From assembly GCA_021732405.1 (NCBI GenBank), contig JAKFVB010000012.1:1-38611 (forward strand): DNA of 38,611 bases, written 5' to 3'. This document shows positions 8,477 through 17,436 of this stretch, piece by piece (position 1 is the stretch's first letter; each line of letters starts with the position of its first letter). Under the pieces are notes generated by a model, which saw nothing but the letters and a program-made list of their open reading frames with translations, was not told where the DNA came from and did no database searches. The stretch is from Methylotenera sp. (lineage in GTDB: Bacteria > Pseudomonadota > Gammaproteobacteria > Burkholderiales > Methylophilaceae). The translations under genes and the position numbers were made by a program.

Positions 8477-8506
8477 TTGATGGCAAGATTAAAAATACGG
8501 TATATT
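8477..8506 (+). promoter_or_regulatory. Promoter giving a possibly leaderless Fur-family mRNA
   Basis: TTGATG (8477-8482) and TATATT (8501-8506) are 18 bp apart. Transcription would start about 7 bases later, at 8513-8514, which is the ATG of the regulator. No Shine-Dalgarno sequence lies in front of that ATG, which fits a leaderless message. Confidence 0.5.
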
Positions 8507-8513
8507 CGTGCCC

Positions 8514-8918
8514 ATGAGCAAAGCATTTGAATTGATACAAGCGCAAGCGCAAACTCCCACCAGCGCACGTGTTTTAGTGCTAGATACCTTGTTAAATGCG
8601 CCATTACCGCTTTCGCATCCTGAGATTCAAAAGCAAATTACAGAGCCGATTGACCGCGTGACCATTTACAGAGTGCTGGATTGGTTAAGCGCGCAAGGCT
8701 TTGTGCACAGCGTGATTAGCCCAGATAAAACGCGTCGCTTTAAAGCCAGTGCGCAGCATGCGCAACATCAGCACGCACATTTTGAATGCACGGTTTGCGG
8801 GCAAGTATATTGCTTAGATGAGGCGAATGATGCCATCACACAAAGCTTACCCAAGCATTTTGTGGCAACGGCTATTCACTTAAATATCAGCGGCATTTGT
8901 GCCGCCTGTCAGCATTAA
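8514..8918 (+). CDS. Fur-family metalloregulator, probably Zur (zinc uptake regulator)
   Basis: The 134-residue protein has the Fur winged-helix DNA-binding half (DRVTIYRVLDWL is the recognition-helix region) and a C-terminal dimer half. Structural-zinc cysteines are present as two CxxC pairs (C92/C95 in CTVCG and C129/C132 in CAAC), with a histidine-rich HAQHQHAHFE stretch in between for the sensory site. The COG0523 GTPase gene starts 20 bp downstream, a pairing that favours a Zur role over iron-responsive Fur. GTG at 8508 is an alternative start that adds two residues; ATG is preferred because the promoter hexamer TATATT ends at 8506. Confidence 0.85.
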   Translation: MSKAFELIQAQAQTPTSARVLVLDTLLNAPLPLSHPEIQKQITEPIDRVTIYRVLDWLSAQGFVHSVISPDKTRRFKASAQHAQHQHAHFECTVCGQVYCLDEANDAITQSLPKHFVATAIHLNISGICAACQH

Positions 8919-8938
8919 CTTTTTAGTAAGAAAAATAA

Positions 8939-9970
8939 ATGGATAAACGCATTCCCGTTACTTTACTCACTGGTTTTTTAGGCTCTGGCAAAACCACGCT
9001 TTTGAATCAATTGCTGGCTAATCCCGCTATGAGTGACACGGCGGTGATTATTAACGAACTGGGCGAAACAGGCTTAGACCATATTTTGGCTACCCATATT
9101 GAAAGCGAACATATTGCCGACAATACCGTTTTACTCAGTAGCGGCTGCTTATGCTGCACGCTTAAAAATGAGCTTGCGGACACCATGCGCGATCTATTTT
9201 TTAAACGTGCATTGCAAGCGATTCCACAATTCAATCGATTAGTGATTGAAACCACTGGCATGGCAGACCCTGGCCCTATTTTGGGTAATTTGATGAATGA
9301 GCCAGTAATTGAATCTACGTTTAGGCTAGACGCGGTGATTGTCACCATTGATAGTCAATACGGATTGCAGCAAATTGAACAACACGCAGAAGCGCGTAAA
9401 CAAGCGGCTGTGGCTGATGTTTTACTGCTGACCAAAACTGACTTGGCTACGCCACAACAGTTAAGTGAATTAAAAGAAAAACTGATTGCAATTAACCCAG
9501 GCGCAACACAGCATCGCGTACTTAACGGTCAATTAGACCCACAATTTGTGATTGATGTTGGGTTATTTGATATCACCACCAAACTGCCAGAACCGCAGCG
9601 TTGGCTAAGAGCACCTATTAAAAGTACGCCTTTAGCCACAGCCAAACCAAAAGGCACTTTGCCGCAAGCTGTGCATGACGATGAAATTAGCAGCTTTACG
9701 GTATTTATGCCAAAACCGCTTAACTGGCGCGATTTAAAACCAGTGGTTTTGAAGTTGTGCCAAACACACGGTAAAAATTTGCTGCGCTTAAAAGGAATTA
9801 TTCATGCCGAAGACCAACCTGCCCCGCTGGCGATTCATGCCGTGCACTTTACGCCCTACCCGCCCACGCTGCTTGAAGGATGGGATGAAGACGAACCGAT
9901 TTCTAGAATCGTATTAATTGGTAAAGGATTGGATGAATCGGCGATTAGAAATGCATTAACACAATTTTAA
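8939..9970 (+). CDS. COG0523 (CobW-like) metallochaperone GTPase
   Basis: The 343-residue protein is a G3E-family P-loop GTPase. It has the Walker A motif GFLGSGKTT (12-20), the metal-binding CxCC motif in SSGCLCC (C70, C72, C73), ETTGMADP as switch/Walker B and LLLTKTDL as the base-recognition motif. A C-terminal CobW_C domain ends in HAVHFTPYPPTLLEGW. Proteins of the ZigA/YjiA/YeiR group deliver or allocate zinc in the cytoplasm, and many are Zur-regulated. The preceding Fur-family regulator, 20 bp away, supports a zinc-homeostasis operon. A cobalamin role is unlikely because no cobalamin genes are near. Confidence 0.9.
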   Translation: MDKRIPVTLLTGFLGSGKTTLLNQLLANPAMSDTAVIINELGETGLDHILATHIESEHIADNTVLLSSGCLCCTLKNELADTMRDLFFKRALQAIPQFNRLVIETTGMADPGPILGNLMNEPVIESTFRLDAVIVTIDSQYGLQQIEQHAEARKQAAVADVLLLTKTDLATPQQLSELKEKLIAINPGATQHRVLNGQLDPQFVIDVGLFDITTKLPEPQRWLRAPIKSTPLATAKPKGTLPQAVHDDEISSFTVFMPKPLNWRDLKPVVLKLCQTHGKNLLRLKGIIHAEDQPAPLAIHAVHFTPYPPTLLEGWDEDEPISRIVLIGKGLDESAIRNALTQF

Positions 9971-9996
9971 TGTGACTTAATCGCGCATCCTAAATG

Positions 9997-10923
9997 CTAT
10001 TGCGTTTTATAGTTTGGGCCAAAAAACTCAATCATCATAAACTCTTCCAAGCCAGCGCTATCTTCAGGCCTTGCAGACATGACAATCGTGCGATTTAGGC
10101 GATGCGATTCCCAGTTAAAATCGCCTTTGTAATGCTGGCGAATCAAGCTAATCATTTTTTTAATCATCACTAAACGTACATCCTGGCCTGATTGCGCTTG
10201 TACCTCAAAAAACTCGCGGCGCGCGTTACTAATATCATTTGTCCAGCCGTTAAAAGAAAAGCTGGCAGTGCGTGTTTCTAAATTGGTTATTTCAAAAACG
10301 CCATTAACGCCCGTTTCAAAATTACGCTTAATATTTTCATCGCGTCTTTGCTCAGCACTGGGCCCTAATTCGCGCGCAGTGGCTTCTGCATTTTGACGCG
10401 CGGCATCTGACTCTTGTGCAGCGCGGCGGGCACGATTCTGATTGACAAGAGCCATCATATCCACAGGCGCTTCTTCTGGCTTAGGCTGTGTTGGTGAAGA
10501 CTCTTGTGGAATATTCAAATTAGGCTGAGTTTTATCAGGGCTGGGCTTTGTAGTACTTAATACATCAGGCACCTTAAAAACAGGCTTTTTAGGCGGCGCT
10601 TCTGTTTTCTGAACGATGACTTTGGGTTTTGGCTTGATTGGCTCTGGTATTTTTTCTACTGGCGTGGCTGGCTGTTCTACGGGTGTTTCTGCTATTTTTT
10701 TTTCAACCGTTGGTGGCGCTAAACTCACCTCTAATTCACGTGCTGGTAACTCCGCCAACTCCTCTTGGTCAAATTTTGGCACCACAAAAAATAAAATAAT
10801 GGCATGAATCAATAGCGAAACAATAATGGCGATTAGCGTATTACGGCTTATCTGCAGGCGAAAAACCTTATCGCCACGCGGCTCTAACAAAAACGCATCA
10901 AATTGATTATCGTTATTCTGCAT
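9997..10923 (-). CDS. Membrane-anchored, proline-rich TonB-like protein of unknown function
   Basis: The 308-residue protein has a short cytoplasmic N-terminus, one membrane segment (about residues 29-48) and a long proline/lysine/glutamate-rich periplasmic stretch (about 52-150) like the spacer of TonB or TolA. An alanine/arginine/glutamate-rich helical part follows (about 160-205), then a compact C-terminal domain of about 100 residues that I do not recognise. The C-terminal domain lacks the YP motif expected of TonB, and there are no exbB/exbD genes beside it. It begins 5 bp after the hrpA stop, so it is co-transcribed with the helicase. It probably spans the periplasm and contacts the wall or outer membrane; this is inference from architecture only. 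Confidence 0.7.
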   Translation of the reverse strand: MQNNDNQFDAFLLEPRGDKVFRLQISRNTLIAIIVSLLIHAIILFFVVPKFDQEELAELPARELEVSLAPPTVEKKIAETPVEQPATPVEKIPEPIKPKPKVIVQKTEAPPKKPVFKVPDVLSTTKPSPDKTQPNLNIPQESSPTQPKPEEAPVDMMALVNQNRARRAAQESDAARQNAEATARELGPSAEQRRDENIKRNFETGVNGVFEITNLETRTASFSFNGWTNDISNARREFFEVQAQSGQDVRLVMIKKMISLIRQHYKGDFNWESHRLNRTIVMSARPEDSAGLEEFMMIEFFGPNYKTQ

Positions 10924-10928
10924 TCAAC

Positions 10929-13900
10929 CTACAAGCGCATCTCTGCCCAAATTTTATCTAAGCGTTTGCTTGAGATTGGCAGTGGTGTTTTGAGTTCTTG
11001 CGCAAAAAGTGATACGCGCAATTCTTCTATCAGCCAGCGAAAATCGTTTAATGCTGGTGGAATATCCATGTGTGTCTGCTGCAAACTATTCATTTTATCT
11101 TGCCATTTTTGCCATATTAATCCGACACTTGCGGCGTTTTTGCCATCACGGTCTGGGTTAGCAGGCTGTTTTTGTATTCTTAAATTTAGCGCTTTTAAAT
11201 AACGTGGAATATGTTGTAAATACTCCCAAGGCGTTTGTGTAAAGCAGTTTTTATAAACCAAACCATGCATTTGTTGCTCAACATCGCGCTTTAGTCGATT
11301 CACCGTTGCTGGCATTTTAGCTTGCATATTAATAAGCAACTGATACTCAGTCGCCACCGCCTGCACTTGCCTTACAATTGCTTGACTCACTGCAGGCAAA
11401 CGCGTTCGCGCTCTGGCTTTTAATTTCATAAAATCGGCATTGGTCCGCGGCAAATCATCTTCACCAATAAAGGCGCGGTCGGCAATCGCCGTAATCATGT
11501 CCTCACGCAAATCATCTGGCGACATGATGCTTCTAAAAGTGAGCGCGTATTGATTAAAATTTGGCAGGCTTTTTTCCAGCTGCTTAATCTGTTCTTTTAA
11601 CTCAAAACGCATTAAGCGGCAAACACCTTTACGTAAATTTGCATCTGCCTCAATGGCCGTATCGAATAACTTAACCGAAACAGAATCGATATTATCTTCA
11701 AGCGCTGGGTAACCCGTCACCTTTAAGCCATCGCGTTCAAAACTTAATGTTTGTGGCAAATCACCAAAATCCCATTTTTTTAAACCCGTTTTTTCAATGT
11801 CGGGTGATGTATTTCTAAACGTAAGCTGCGCCGCTTGTCCCAATTGTTTCTGCAGGGCACACCAATCGCGACCCATTGCTAGCTCACGCCCTGCATCATC
11901 TACCACGCTAAAATTCATCAATAAATGCGCAGGCGTTTCATCTACCCAATCTTCAATACCTATTTTTAAAGTCGTTACACGCTGAATATGCGCTGCTAAT
12001 AGCGGCTTGATGGGCGCTTGTGCGATAGGGTTTTGCTCTAAAAATCCTGTCACGAATTCTGGCACTGGCACACAAACGCGTCTAAAGTTTTTAGGTAAGG
12101 CTTTAACTAAATACGTTAACTTTTCGCGCAACATGCCAGGCACTAGCCATTCGGTTGCCGTCGGATCTAGTTGATTTAACAAGGCAAGCGGCACTGTAGC
12201 AGTCACACCATCTAAAATATGATTAGGTTCAAAGCGATATTTAAGTGGGATTTCAATCGATTGCTTACCATCGATGCCACTTAACAACATTTTTTCAGGA
12301 AATTGTACCGCCGTAATCGCATCCGCGCCGTGACGCATTAAATCGTCCCGAGTTAAATAAAGCAGTTTAGGGTTGAGCTTTTCTGCGCCTTCGCGCCATT
12401 TCTCAAAACTGGCTGCGTTGAAAATATCGGCGGGAATTTTGCTATCGTAAAACGCAAATAGCTGGTGCTCATCGACCAACACATCCTGACGGCGCGCCTT
12501 ATGCTCTAATTCCTCAACTTCGGCGATTAAGCGCTCATTTGCAGTAAAAAAGACGGATTTTGTATCGAAATCGCCATTTGCTAAGGCTTCACGAATAAAT
12601 ATTTCGCGCGATTCTTGCGGGTTAATTGGCCCATAATGTACGCGACGTTTAGGGATAATGGTCAAGCCATACAAGGAAACACGCTCCCATGCGTTAACCA
12701 TACCCATTTTCCTATCCCAACGCGGGTCTGAATATTGGCTTTCAGTTAAGCCACGGGCTAAAGGCTCAATCCAGTCAGGCTCAATTTTCGCCACACAACG
12801 GGCATATAATTTACTAGTATCCACCAGCTCTGCCGCGATAACCCACTTAGGTCGCGTTTTCTTTAGCGTGCTGCCAGGCGCCACAAAAAATCGGATGCCG
12901 CGTGCGCCAGCATAGCTGTCGTTATCGCCATCTTTAAAACCAATATTACCCAGCAAGCCCGCCAACAAGGCCTTATGAATCTGCTCAAAGTTAGCTGGCT
13001 CTGTGTTTAGCTTTAGTTCTAATTCTTCTGTAATCTGCTTGATTTGCCCATGCAGTTCGCGCCATTCTTTTAGTCGCAAAAAAGATAGAAAATTGGCATG
13101 GCACTGGTTGAGCAAATCTTTATTGGATTTTTTGGTTTTTAAAGCATTATCATAAAAATCCCATATTTTGAGATAACTCATAAAGTCCGAATGTTCAGCG
13201 GCAAATTTACTATGCGCATTATCGGCGGCTTCACGTTTATCCATCGGGCGTTCACGCGGATCCTGCATACTTAACACACTGGCGATGATTAAAATTTCGC
13301 TTAAACAATTTTCACGTTTTGCAGCCAGAATCATGCGCCCAACGCGCGGGTCTAGCGGCAGTTTTGCCAGCTGCAAACCTGTTTCCGTAATCTGTCGCTT
13401 GCTGTCTACCGCGCCCAACTCTTGTAGCAATAAGTAACCATCGGCGATTAATCTTGTTGAAGGCGGCTCAATAAACGGAAAGTCAGTCACATCGCCTAAG
13501 CGCAATGCCGCCATACGCAGGATCACGCTGGCCAGCGAACTGCGCAGAATCTCAGGCTCAGTAAATTCTGGCCTGCCGTCAAAATCCGTTTCTGAATAAA
13601 GCCTTACGCAGATGCCGTTTGAAACGCGACCGCAACGGCCTGCGCGCTGTTTGGCGGCGGCTTGGCTAATTTTCTCTATCTGCAGCTGCTCTACCTTGGC
13701 GCGAGTGCTGTAACGATTCATGCGCGCCAAACCTGCATCAATCACATATTTAATACCAGGAACCGTGAGCGAAGTTTCCGCCACGTTGGTGGCTAAAACA
13801 ATACGGCGACTACTGTGCGGCCTGAATATTTTCTGCTGATCTTCAATACTTAACCGTGCAAATAAGGGTAAAACTTCAATATGTTTGAGCTTGGACGAAC

Positions 13901-14966
13901 GGCCTTGGTATTTACGCAAGTGTTCGGCGGTATCGCGAATCTCACGCTCGCCTGGCAAAAACACCAGAATATCGCCATCACCTTGCCACAACAAATCATC
14001 GGCGGCATCCATAATGGCTTCTTCAATCGCCTCTTCTTCGTCATCTTCTTCTAGCCAGCGCGCCTCGGTTTTGGCTTTTCTGGCGATACCAAAAATAGTT
14101 TCATCATCCGCGTCAAATTGCGCATTTTCAGGTTCGCCAGTTTCTTTGGTGCGGAAACCTGCTTTGCCAAGTGGACGATAACGGATTTCTACAGGATAGG
14201 TACGGCCAGATACTTCTATCACTGGTGCGCCGTTAAAATGCTTTGAGAATCTGTCCGCATCAATAGTGGCAGAGGTGACAATCACTTTTAAATCGGGGCG
14301 CTTAGGTAATAGCTGCTTTAAATAGCCCAATAGAAAATCGATATTCAGGCTGCGTTCATGCGCCTCATCGATAATAATCGTGTCATACGCATTTAAAAAT
14401 TTATCGCCCTGTGTTTCTGCCAGTAAAATACCGTCTGTCATTAACTTGACATAACTGCCTTCTGACAACTTATCGTTAAAGCGCACTTTATAGCCCACCA
14501 CCTCGCCCAGTGGGCTTTGTAGCTCTTGTGCGATGCGACTTGCCACAGAACGTGCCGCAATACGGCGTGGCTGCGTATGGCCAATCAAACCCGCAACGCC
14601 ACGGCCCAGCTCTAAGCAGATTTTGGGGATTTGCGTGGTTTTGCCAGAGCCTGTTTCGCCGCAGATAATCACTACTTGATTTTTTTGAATGGCTTCAGCA
14701 ATCTCAACTTTTTTACCGCTAACTGGCAGCTCTGGCGGATATTCAGGCTTAGGTAAGTTTGTTAATCGATGTTGATACTTGGCTTGCGATTGTTGAATTT
14801 TGCGCGCGATTTCAGCCAATAACTTTTCTATGGGCTTATTTTGGCTGATTTGCGACTGCGCCTGATGCAATTGGCTGCGTAAGCGAAATCGATCGACCAG
14901 CATGCAGCTGGATAGCGATTTTAATAGTTGGGGGATATTCAAAGGGTTTGTTTGCATGCAAAGCAT
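10929..14966 (-). CDS. hrpA: ATP-dependent DEAH-box RNA helicase HrpA
   Basis: The 1345-residue size and layout match E. coli HrpA (1300). The helicase core has Walker A GETGSGKTT (103-111), DEAH (200-203), SATIDADRF as motif III and QRAGRCGR as motif VI. The HA2/OB-fold region follows, and the long DUF3418 C-terminal half is intact. An acidic insert (about residues 300-320) sits between the two RecA lobes. HrpA acts on mRNA and on stalled or collided ribosomes in the cytoplasm. ATG at 14966 or 14957 could be the start; neither has a strong ribosome-binding site. It lies 57 bp after pbpC on the same strand. Confidence 0.96.
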   Translation of the reverse strand: MLCMQTNPLNIPQLLKSLSSCMLVDRFRLRSQLHQAQSQISQNKPIEKLLAEIARKIQQSQAKYQHRLTNLPKPEYPPELPVSGKKVEIAEAIQKNQVVIICGETGSGKTTQIPKICLELGRGVAGLIGHTQPRRIAARSVASRIAQELQSPLGEVVGYKVRFNDKLSEGSYVKLMTDGILLAETQGDKFLNAYDTIIIDEAHERSLNIDFLLGYLKQLLPKRPDLKVIVTSATIDADRFSKHFNGAPVIEVSGRTYPVEIRYRPLGKAGFRTKETGEPENAQFDADDETIFGIARKAKTEARWLEEDDEEEAIEEAIMDAADDLLWQGDGDILVFLPGEREIRDTAEHLRKYQGRSSKLKHIEVLPLFARLSIEDQQKIFRPHSSRRIVLATNVAETSLTVPGIKYVIDAGLARMNRYSTRAKVEQLQIEKISQAAAKQRAGRCGRVSNGICVRLYSETDFDGRPEFTEPEILRSSLASVILRMAALRLGDVTDFPFIEPPSTRLIADGYLLLQELGAVDSKRQITETGLQLAKLPLDPRVGRMILAAKRENCLSEILIIASVLSMQDPRERPMDKREAADNAHSKFAAEHSDFMSYLKIWDFYDNALKTKKSNKDLLNQCHANFLSFLRLKEWRELHGQIKQITEELELKLNTEPANFEQIHKALLAGLLGNIGFKDGDNDSYAGARGIRFFVAPGSTLKKTRPKWVIAAELVDTSKLYARCVAKIEPDWIEPLARGLTESQYSDPRWDRKMGMVNAWERVSLYGLTIIPKRRVHYGPINPQESREIFIREALANGDFDTKSVFFTANERLIAEVEELEHKARRQDVLVDEHQLFAFYDSKIPADIFNAASFEKWREGAEKLNPKLLYLTRDDLMRHGADAITAVQFPEKMLLSGIDGKQSIEIPLKYRFEPNHILDGVTATVPLALLNQLDPTATEWLVPGMLREKLTYLVKALPKNFRRVCVPVPEFVTGFLEQNPIAQAPIKPLLAAHIQRVTTLKIGIEDWVDETPAHLLMNFSVVDDAGRELAMGRDWCALQKQLGQAAQLTFRNTSPDIEKTGLKKWDFGDLPQTLSFERDGLKVTGYPALEDNIDSVSVKLFDTAIEADANLRKGVCRLMRFELKEQIKQLEKSLPNFNQYALTFRSIMSPDDLREDMITAIADRAFIGEDDLPRTNADFMKLKARARTRLPAVSQAIVRQVQAVATEYQLLINMQAKMPATVNRLKRDVEQQMHGLVYKNCFTQTPWEYLQHIPRYLKALNLRIQKQPANPDRDGKNAASVGLIWQKWQDKMNSLQQTHMDIPPALNDFRWLIEELRVSLFAQELKTPLPISSKRLDKIWAEMRL

Positions 14967-15023
14967 ATTTTAACATGCGCCACCGTTAACGGCTTATTGT
15001 AAGAAATTTGTTAATGCTGGCTT

Positions 15024-17201
15024 TTAACGGTGTTTTGTACTGCCCTTTATAAAAGCGCCTCTCACCTCAAAGTGCACGGCGTCTATTGTCTGACGCTGAC
15101 TATCTAATAGCTCAAGCGTGTGCCTGCCTAAACTGGGTTGCCAAGCAGCCTGATTAAACGTTCTGCCATTTAGGCGCCACAGATGACGATTTTTTGAGGT
15201 ATTTTGAGGGTTAAGTTGATTGGCCTTAAACACTACTTTTTGTTGCAAGACAGGAATCTCTGGGTCTAGCGCGATAATCGTACCCTCCCCTGGGTAGGCA
15301 ATACGCGCCAACACCTGTTTTTGAGTGGTTTGCTTATTAGTACTTTTGTTATTAATTAACTGCGCTGTATGCTGATTTGCAACAATGATATTTTGCCCTG
15401 TGCCCGCTAAAAACAATTCGCGCCTTGCTGGCTCTAAATCGGGCTCATAGCGAATTTGTTTGGTTTCTACCATTGATGGTAATTTGGGCTGAGTATTTTT
15501 GCCAGATTGTAGTTTATCCATTACTGCACGCCAGACAGGTGCTGCGCCTGTTACCCCAGACACATCATGCATAGGCGCACCATTTGCATTACCCACCCAT
15601 ACGCCTACCGTGTACTGGCTGGAATAACCGATACACCAGTTATCTCGCATATCCTTGCTGGTGCCCGTTTTAACCGCTGTCCAGTAAGGGGTATGCAATG
15701 CAGAATCTAGCCCAAAAGTAAGGTAGCGTGCCGTATTATCTGCCAAAATATCAGATACGATAAAGCTTGCCGCTGGCTTTAAATAGGTTGGCTTAAATGG
15801 CTGAGATTTTGATTTGGTAAAAGTAACGGCTTGCCATAAGCCGCCATTTGCCAGCGCACGGTATGCATTCGTTAAATCCACCAAACGCACATCTGCCGCG
15901 CCTAATGCCAAGCTGTAACCATAATAATCAGCTGATTCGGTCATGGTTGAAAAGCTAAACGTTTGCAATGCTTCATAAAACTGGTCGCCGCCCACATTCA
16001 GCAAGGTGCGTACCGCTGGTACATTCAGCGAGCTAGCCAGTGCAAAACGTGTACTGACAGGGCCTACAAAATGCTTATCGTAATTTTGCGGCACATAATA
16101 GCCGCTGGGGGTAGCGATGCGCACAGGCGAGTCATCTAAAATGGAAGCAGCTGTTAGCGCCTTTTGTTGAATAGCTACACCATATAAAAAGGGTTTCAAT
16201 GTAGAGCCCGCTTGGCGCGGAGCCGTTACGCTATCGACATCTGGCGCGCTAGACAAGCTACCACTTGAACCAACCCATGCCAGCACCTGGCCCGTATTAT
16301 TATCCAGCACCAGCACCGCACCATCTTGCACATTTTGATACTCTAGCTGCATTAAGTTAGCGCGAAGTTGTTGTGTAGCAAAGCGTTGTAAATTGACATC
16401 AAGGGTGGTTTTAACAATTTTATTCGGCGAATCAATCAGCTTCCTAGCCAAATGCGGCGCCTGATTTTGCAGAGTGATTTCAAACGGGCCTTGCAGTTTT
16501 AAACTCACATAGCCATCTAAAGCCGCACAAAACTGCGCTTTCTGCATTTGTTTTAGCAATACGCAGGCGCGTTCTGTCACTTTGGCGGCATTAGCATTTG
16601 GTGCGCGAATCAGCACAGCCGCAATCGCTGCATCGCGCGCATTCAAGGCTGATGGTGCTTTGTTAAACAAACCAAAACTCATGGCCGCAACACCTTGCAA
16701 CTCGCCGCGAAAAGAAACTTGATTAAGATAAGCCTCTAAAATCTCATCTTTCTGCCACTTGTTATCCAGTTGCAAAGCTTGGGTAATCTGGGTGGTTTTT
16801 TGAAGGATATTGCGCTTATTGGTATGATTTTCTGCATCTAAAATACCCGCCAACTGCATGGTTAAAGTACTGGCACCGCGCGTTTTTTTCTGCCATAGAT
16901 TACGCCAACTTGTTGCTGTAATGGCTTGCCAATCAACGCCAGCATGTTCATAGAAACGTTTATCTTCTGAATACAACAAAGCTTGCAATAATGCAGGCGA
17001 AACATCTTCAATCGGCGTCCATTGCAGACGCCGTATTTGATGATTGATGCGCAATTGCTGCAACACTTGCCCATCGCGCGCCAACAACCAGCTATCAGAG
17101 GCTTGATAGGTGTTTTTAGCTGACTCAAAGGTGGGCAAAGCAAGCGCGATTGCTGGTAATAGCCATAAGGCTAAGCCAATCAAAATTCTACTTCTAAACA
17201 T
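15024..17201 (-). CDS. pbpC: Penicillin-binding protein 1C (glycosyltransferase/transpeptidase)
   Basis: The 725-residue inner-membrane protein has an N-terminal signal anchor (3-22) and a GT51 glycosyltransferase domain with catalytic E79 in SEDKRFYEH and RGASTLTMQLA (108-118). The transpeptidase domain shows S333-T-L-K336, S391-L-N393 and K511-T-G-T514. The C-terminal 90 residues form the BiPBP_C domain typical of PBP1C. All catalytic residues are present. In proteobacteria pbpC is paired with an alpha-2-macroglobulin gene, as here, so the two are thought to repair and guard the wall after damage. It starts 4 bp after the DUF4287 stop with no clear ribosome-binding site, which suggests translational coupling. 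Confidence 0.96.
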   Translation of the reverse strand: MFRSRILIGLALWLLPAIALALPTFESAKNTYQASDSWLLARDGQVLQQLRINHQIRRLQWTPIEDVSPALLQALLYSEDKRFYEHAGVDWQAITATSWRNLWQKKTRGASTLTMQLAGILDAENHTNKRNILQKTTQITQALQLDNKWQKDEILEAYLNQVSFRGELQGVAAMSFGLFNKAPSALNARDAAIAAVLIRAPNANAAKVTERACVLLKQMQKAQFCAALDGYVSLKLQGPFEITLQNQAPHLARKLIDSPNKIVKTTLDVNLQRFATQQLRANLMQLEYQNVQDGAVLVLDNNTGQVLAWVGSSGSLSSAPDVDSVTAPRQAGSTLKPFLYGVAIQQKALTAASILDDSPVRIATPSGYYVPQNYDKHFVGPVSTRFALASSLNVPAVRTLLNVGGDQFYEALQTFSFSTMTESADYYGYSLALGAADVRLVDLTNAYRALANGGLWQAVTFTKSKSQPFKPTYLKPAASFIVSDILADNTARYLTFGLDSALHTPYWTAVKTGTSKDMRDNWCIGYSSQYTVGVWVGNANGAPMHDVSGVTGAAPVWRAVMDKLQSGKNTQPKLPSMVETKQIRYEPDLEPARRELFLAGTGQNIIVANQHTAQLINNKSTNKQTTQKQVLARIAYPGEGTIIALDPEIPVLQQKVVFKANQLNPQNTSKNRHLWRLNGRTFNQAAWQPSLGRHTLELLDSQRQTIDAVHFEVRGAFIKGSTKHR

Positions 17202-17205
17202 TTAT

Positions 17206-17412
17206 TTATGTGGCTAGATAATGCGCCACGATTGCGTTCGCATGCCCATGCCCTAAATTATGTTCATTTTTAAGCCAATTAACCATTTCCATATGTTTCA
17301 TATTTGTCAGCCCCGACACTAATTCCAACCAGTGGCTTATAGGTTGCCCATATTTCTTTTCGATGAACGGAAAATAGGACGCTGGGCCTTTCACTTTTTC
17401 TTGTGTATCCAT
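17206..17412 (-). CDS. DUF4287 small protein
   Basis: The 68-residue soluble protein matches DUF4287, whose marks are the YFPFIEKKYGQP start, the central MVNWLKNEHNLGHGHANAIV motif and a tail of about five residues. No function is established for this family. The start ATG at 17412 has GGAG with fair spacing. It sits 24 bp after the alpha-2-macroglobulin gene and 4 bp before pbpC, so it must be co-transcribed with both, although those two partners are periplasmic and this protein has no export signal. The HGH residues could bind metal or nucleotide, but that is a guess. Confidence 0.85.
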   Translation of the reverse strand: MDTQEKVKGPASYFPFIEKKYGQPISHWLELVSGLTNMKHMEMVNWLKNEHNLGHGHANAIVAHYLAT

Positions 17413-17436
17413 TTTCAGCTCTCCGCTTTATTCAAT

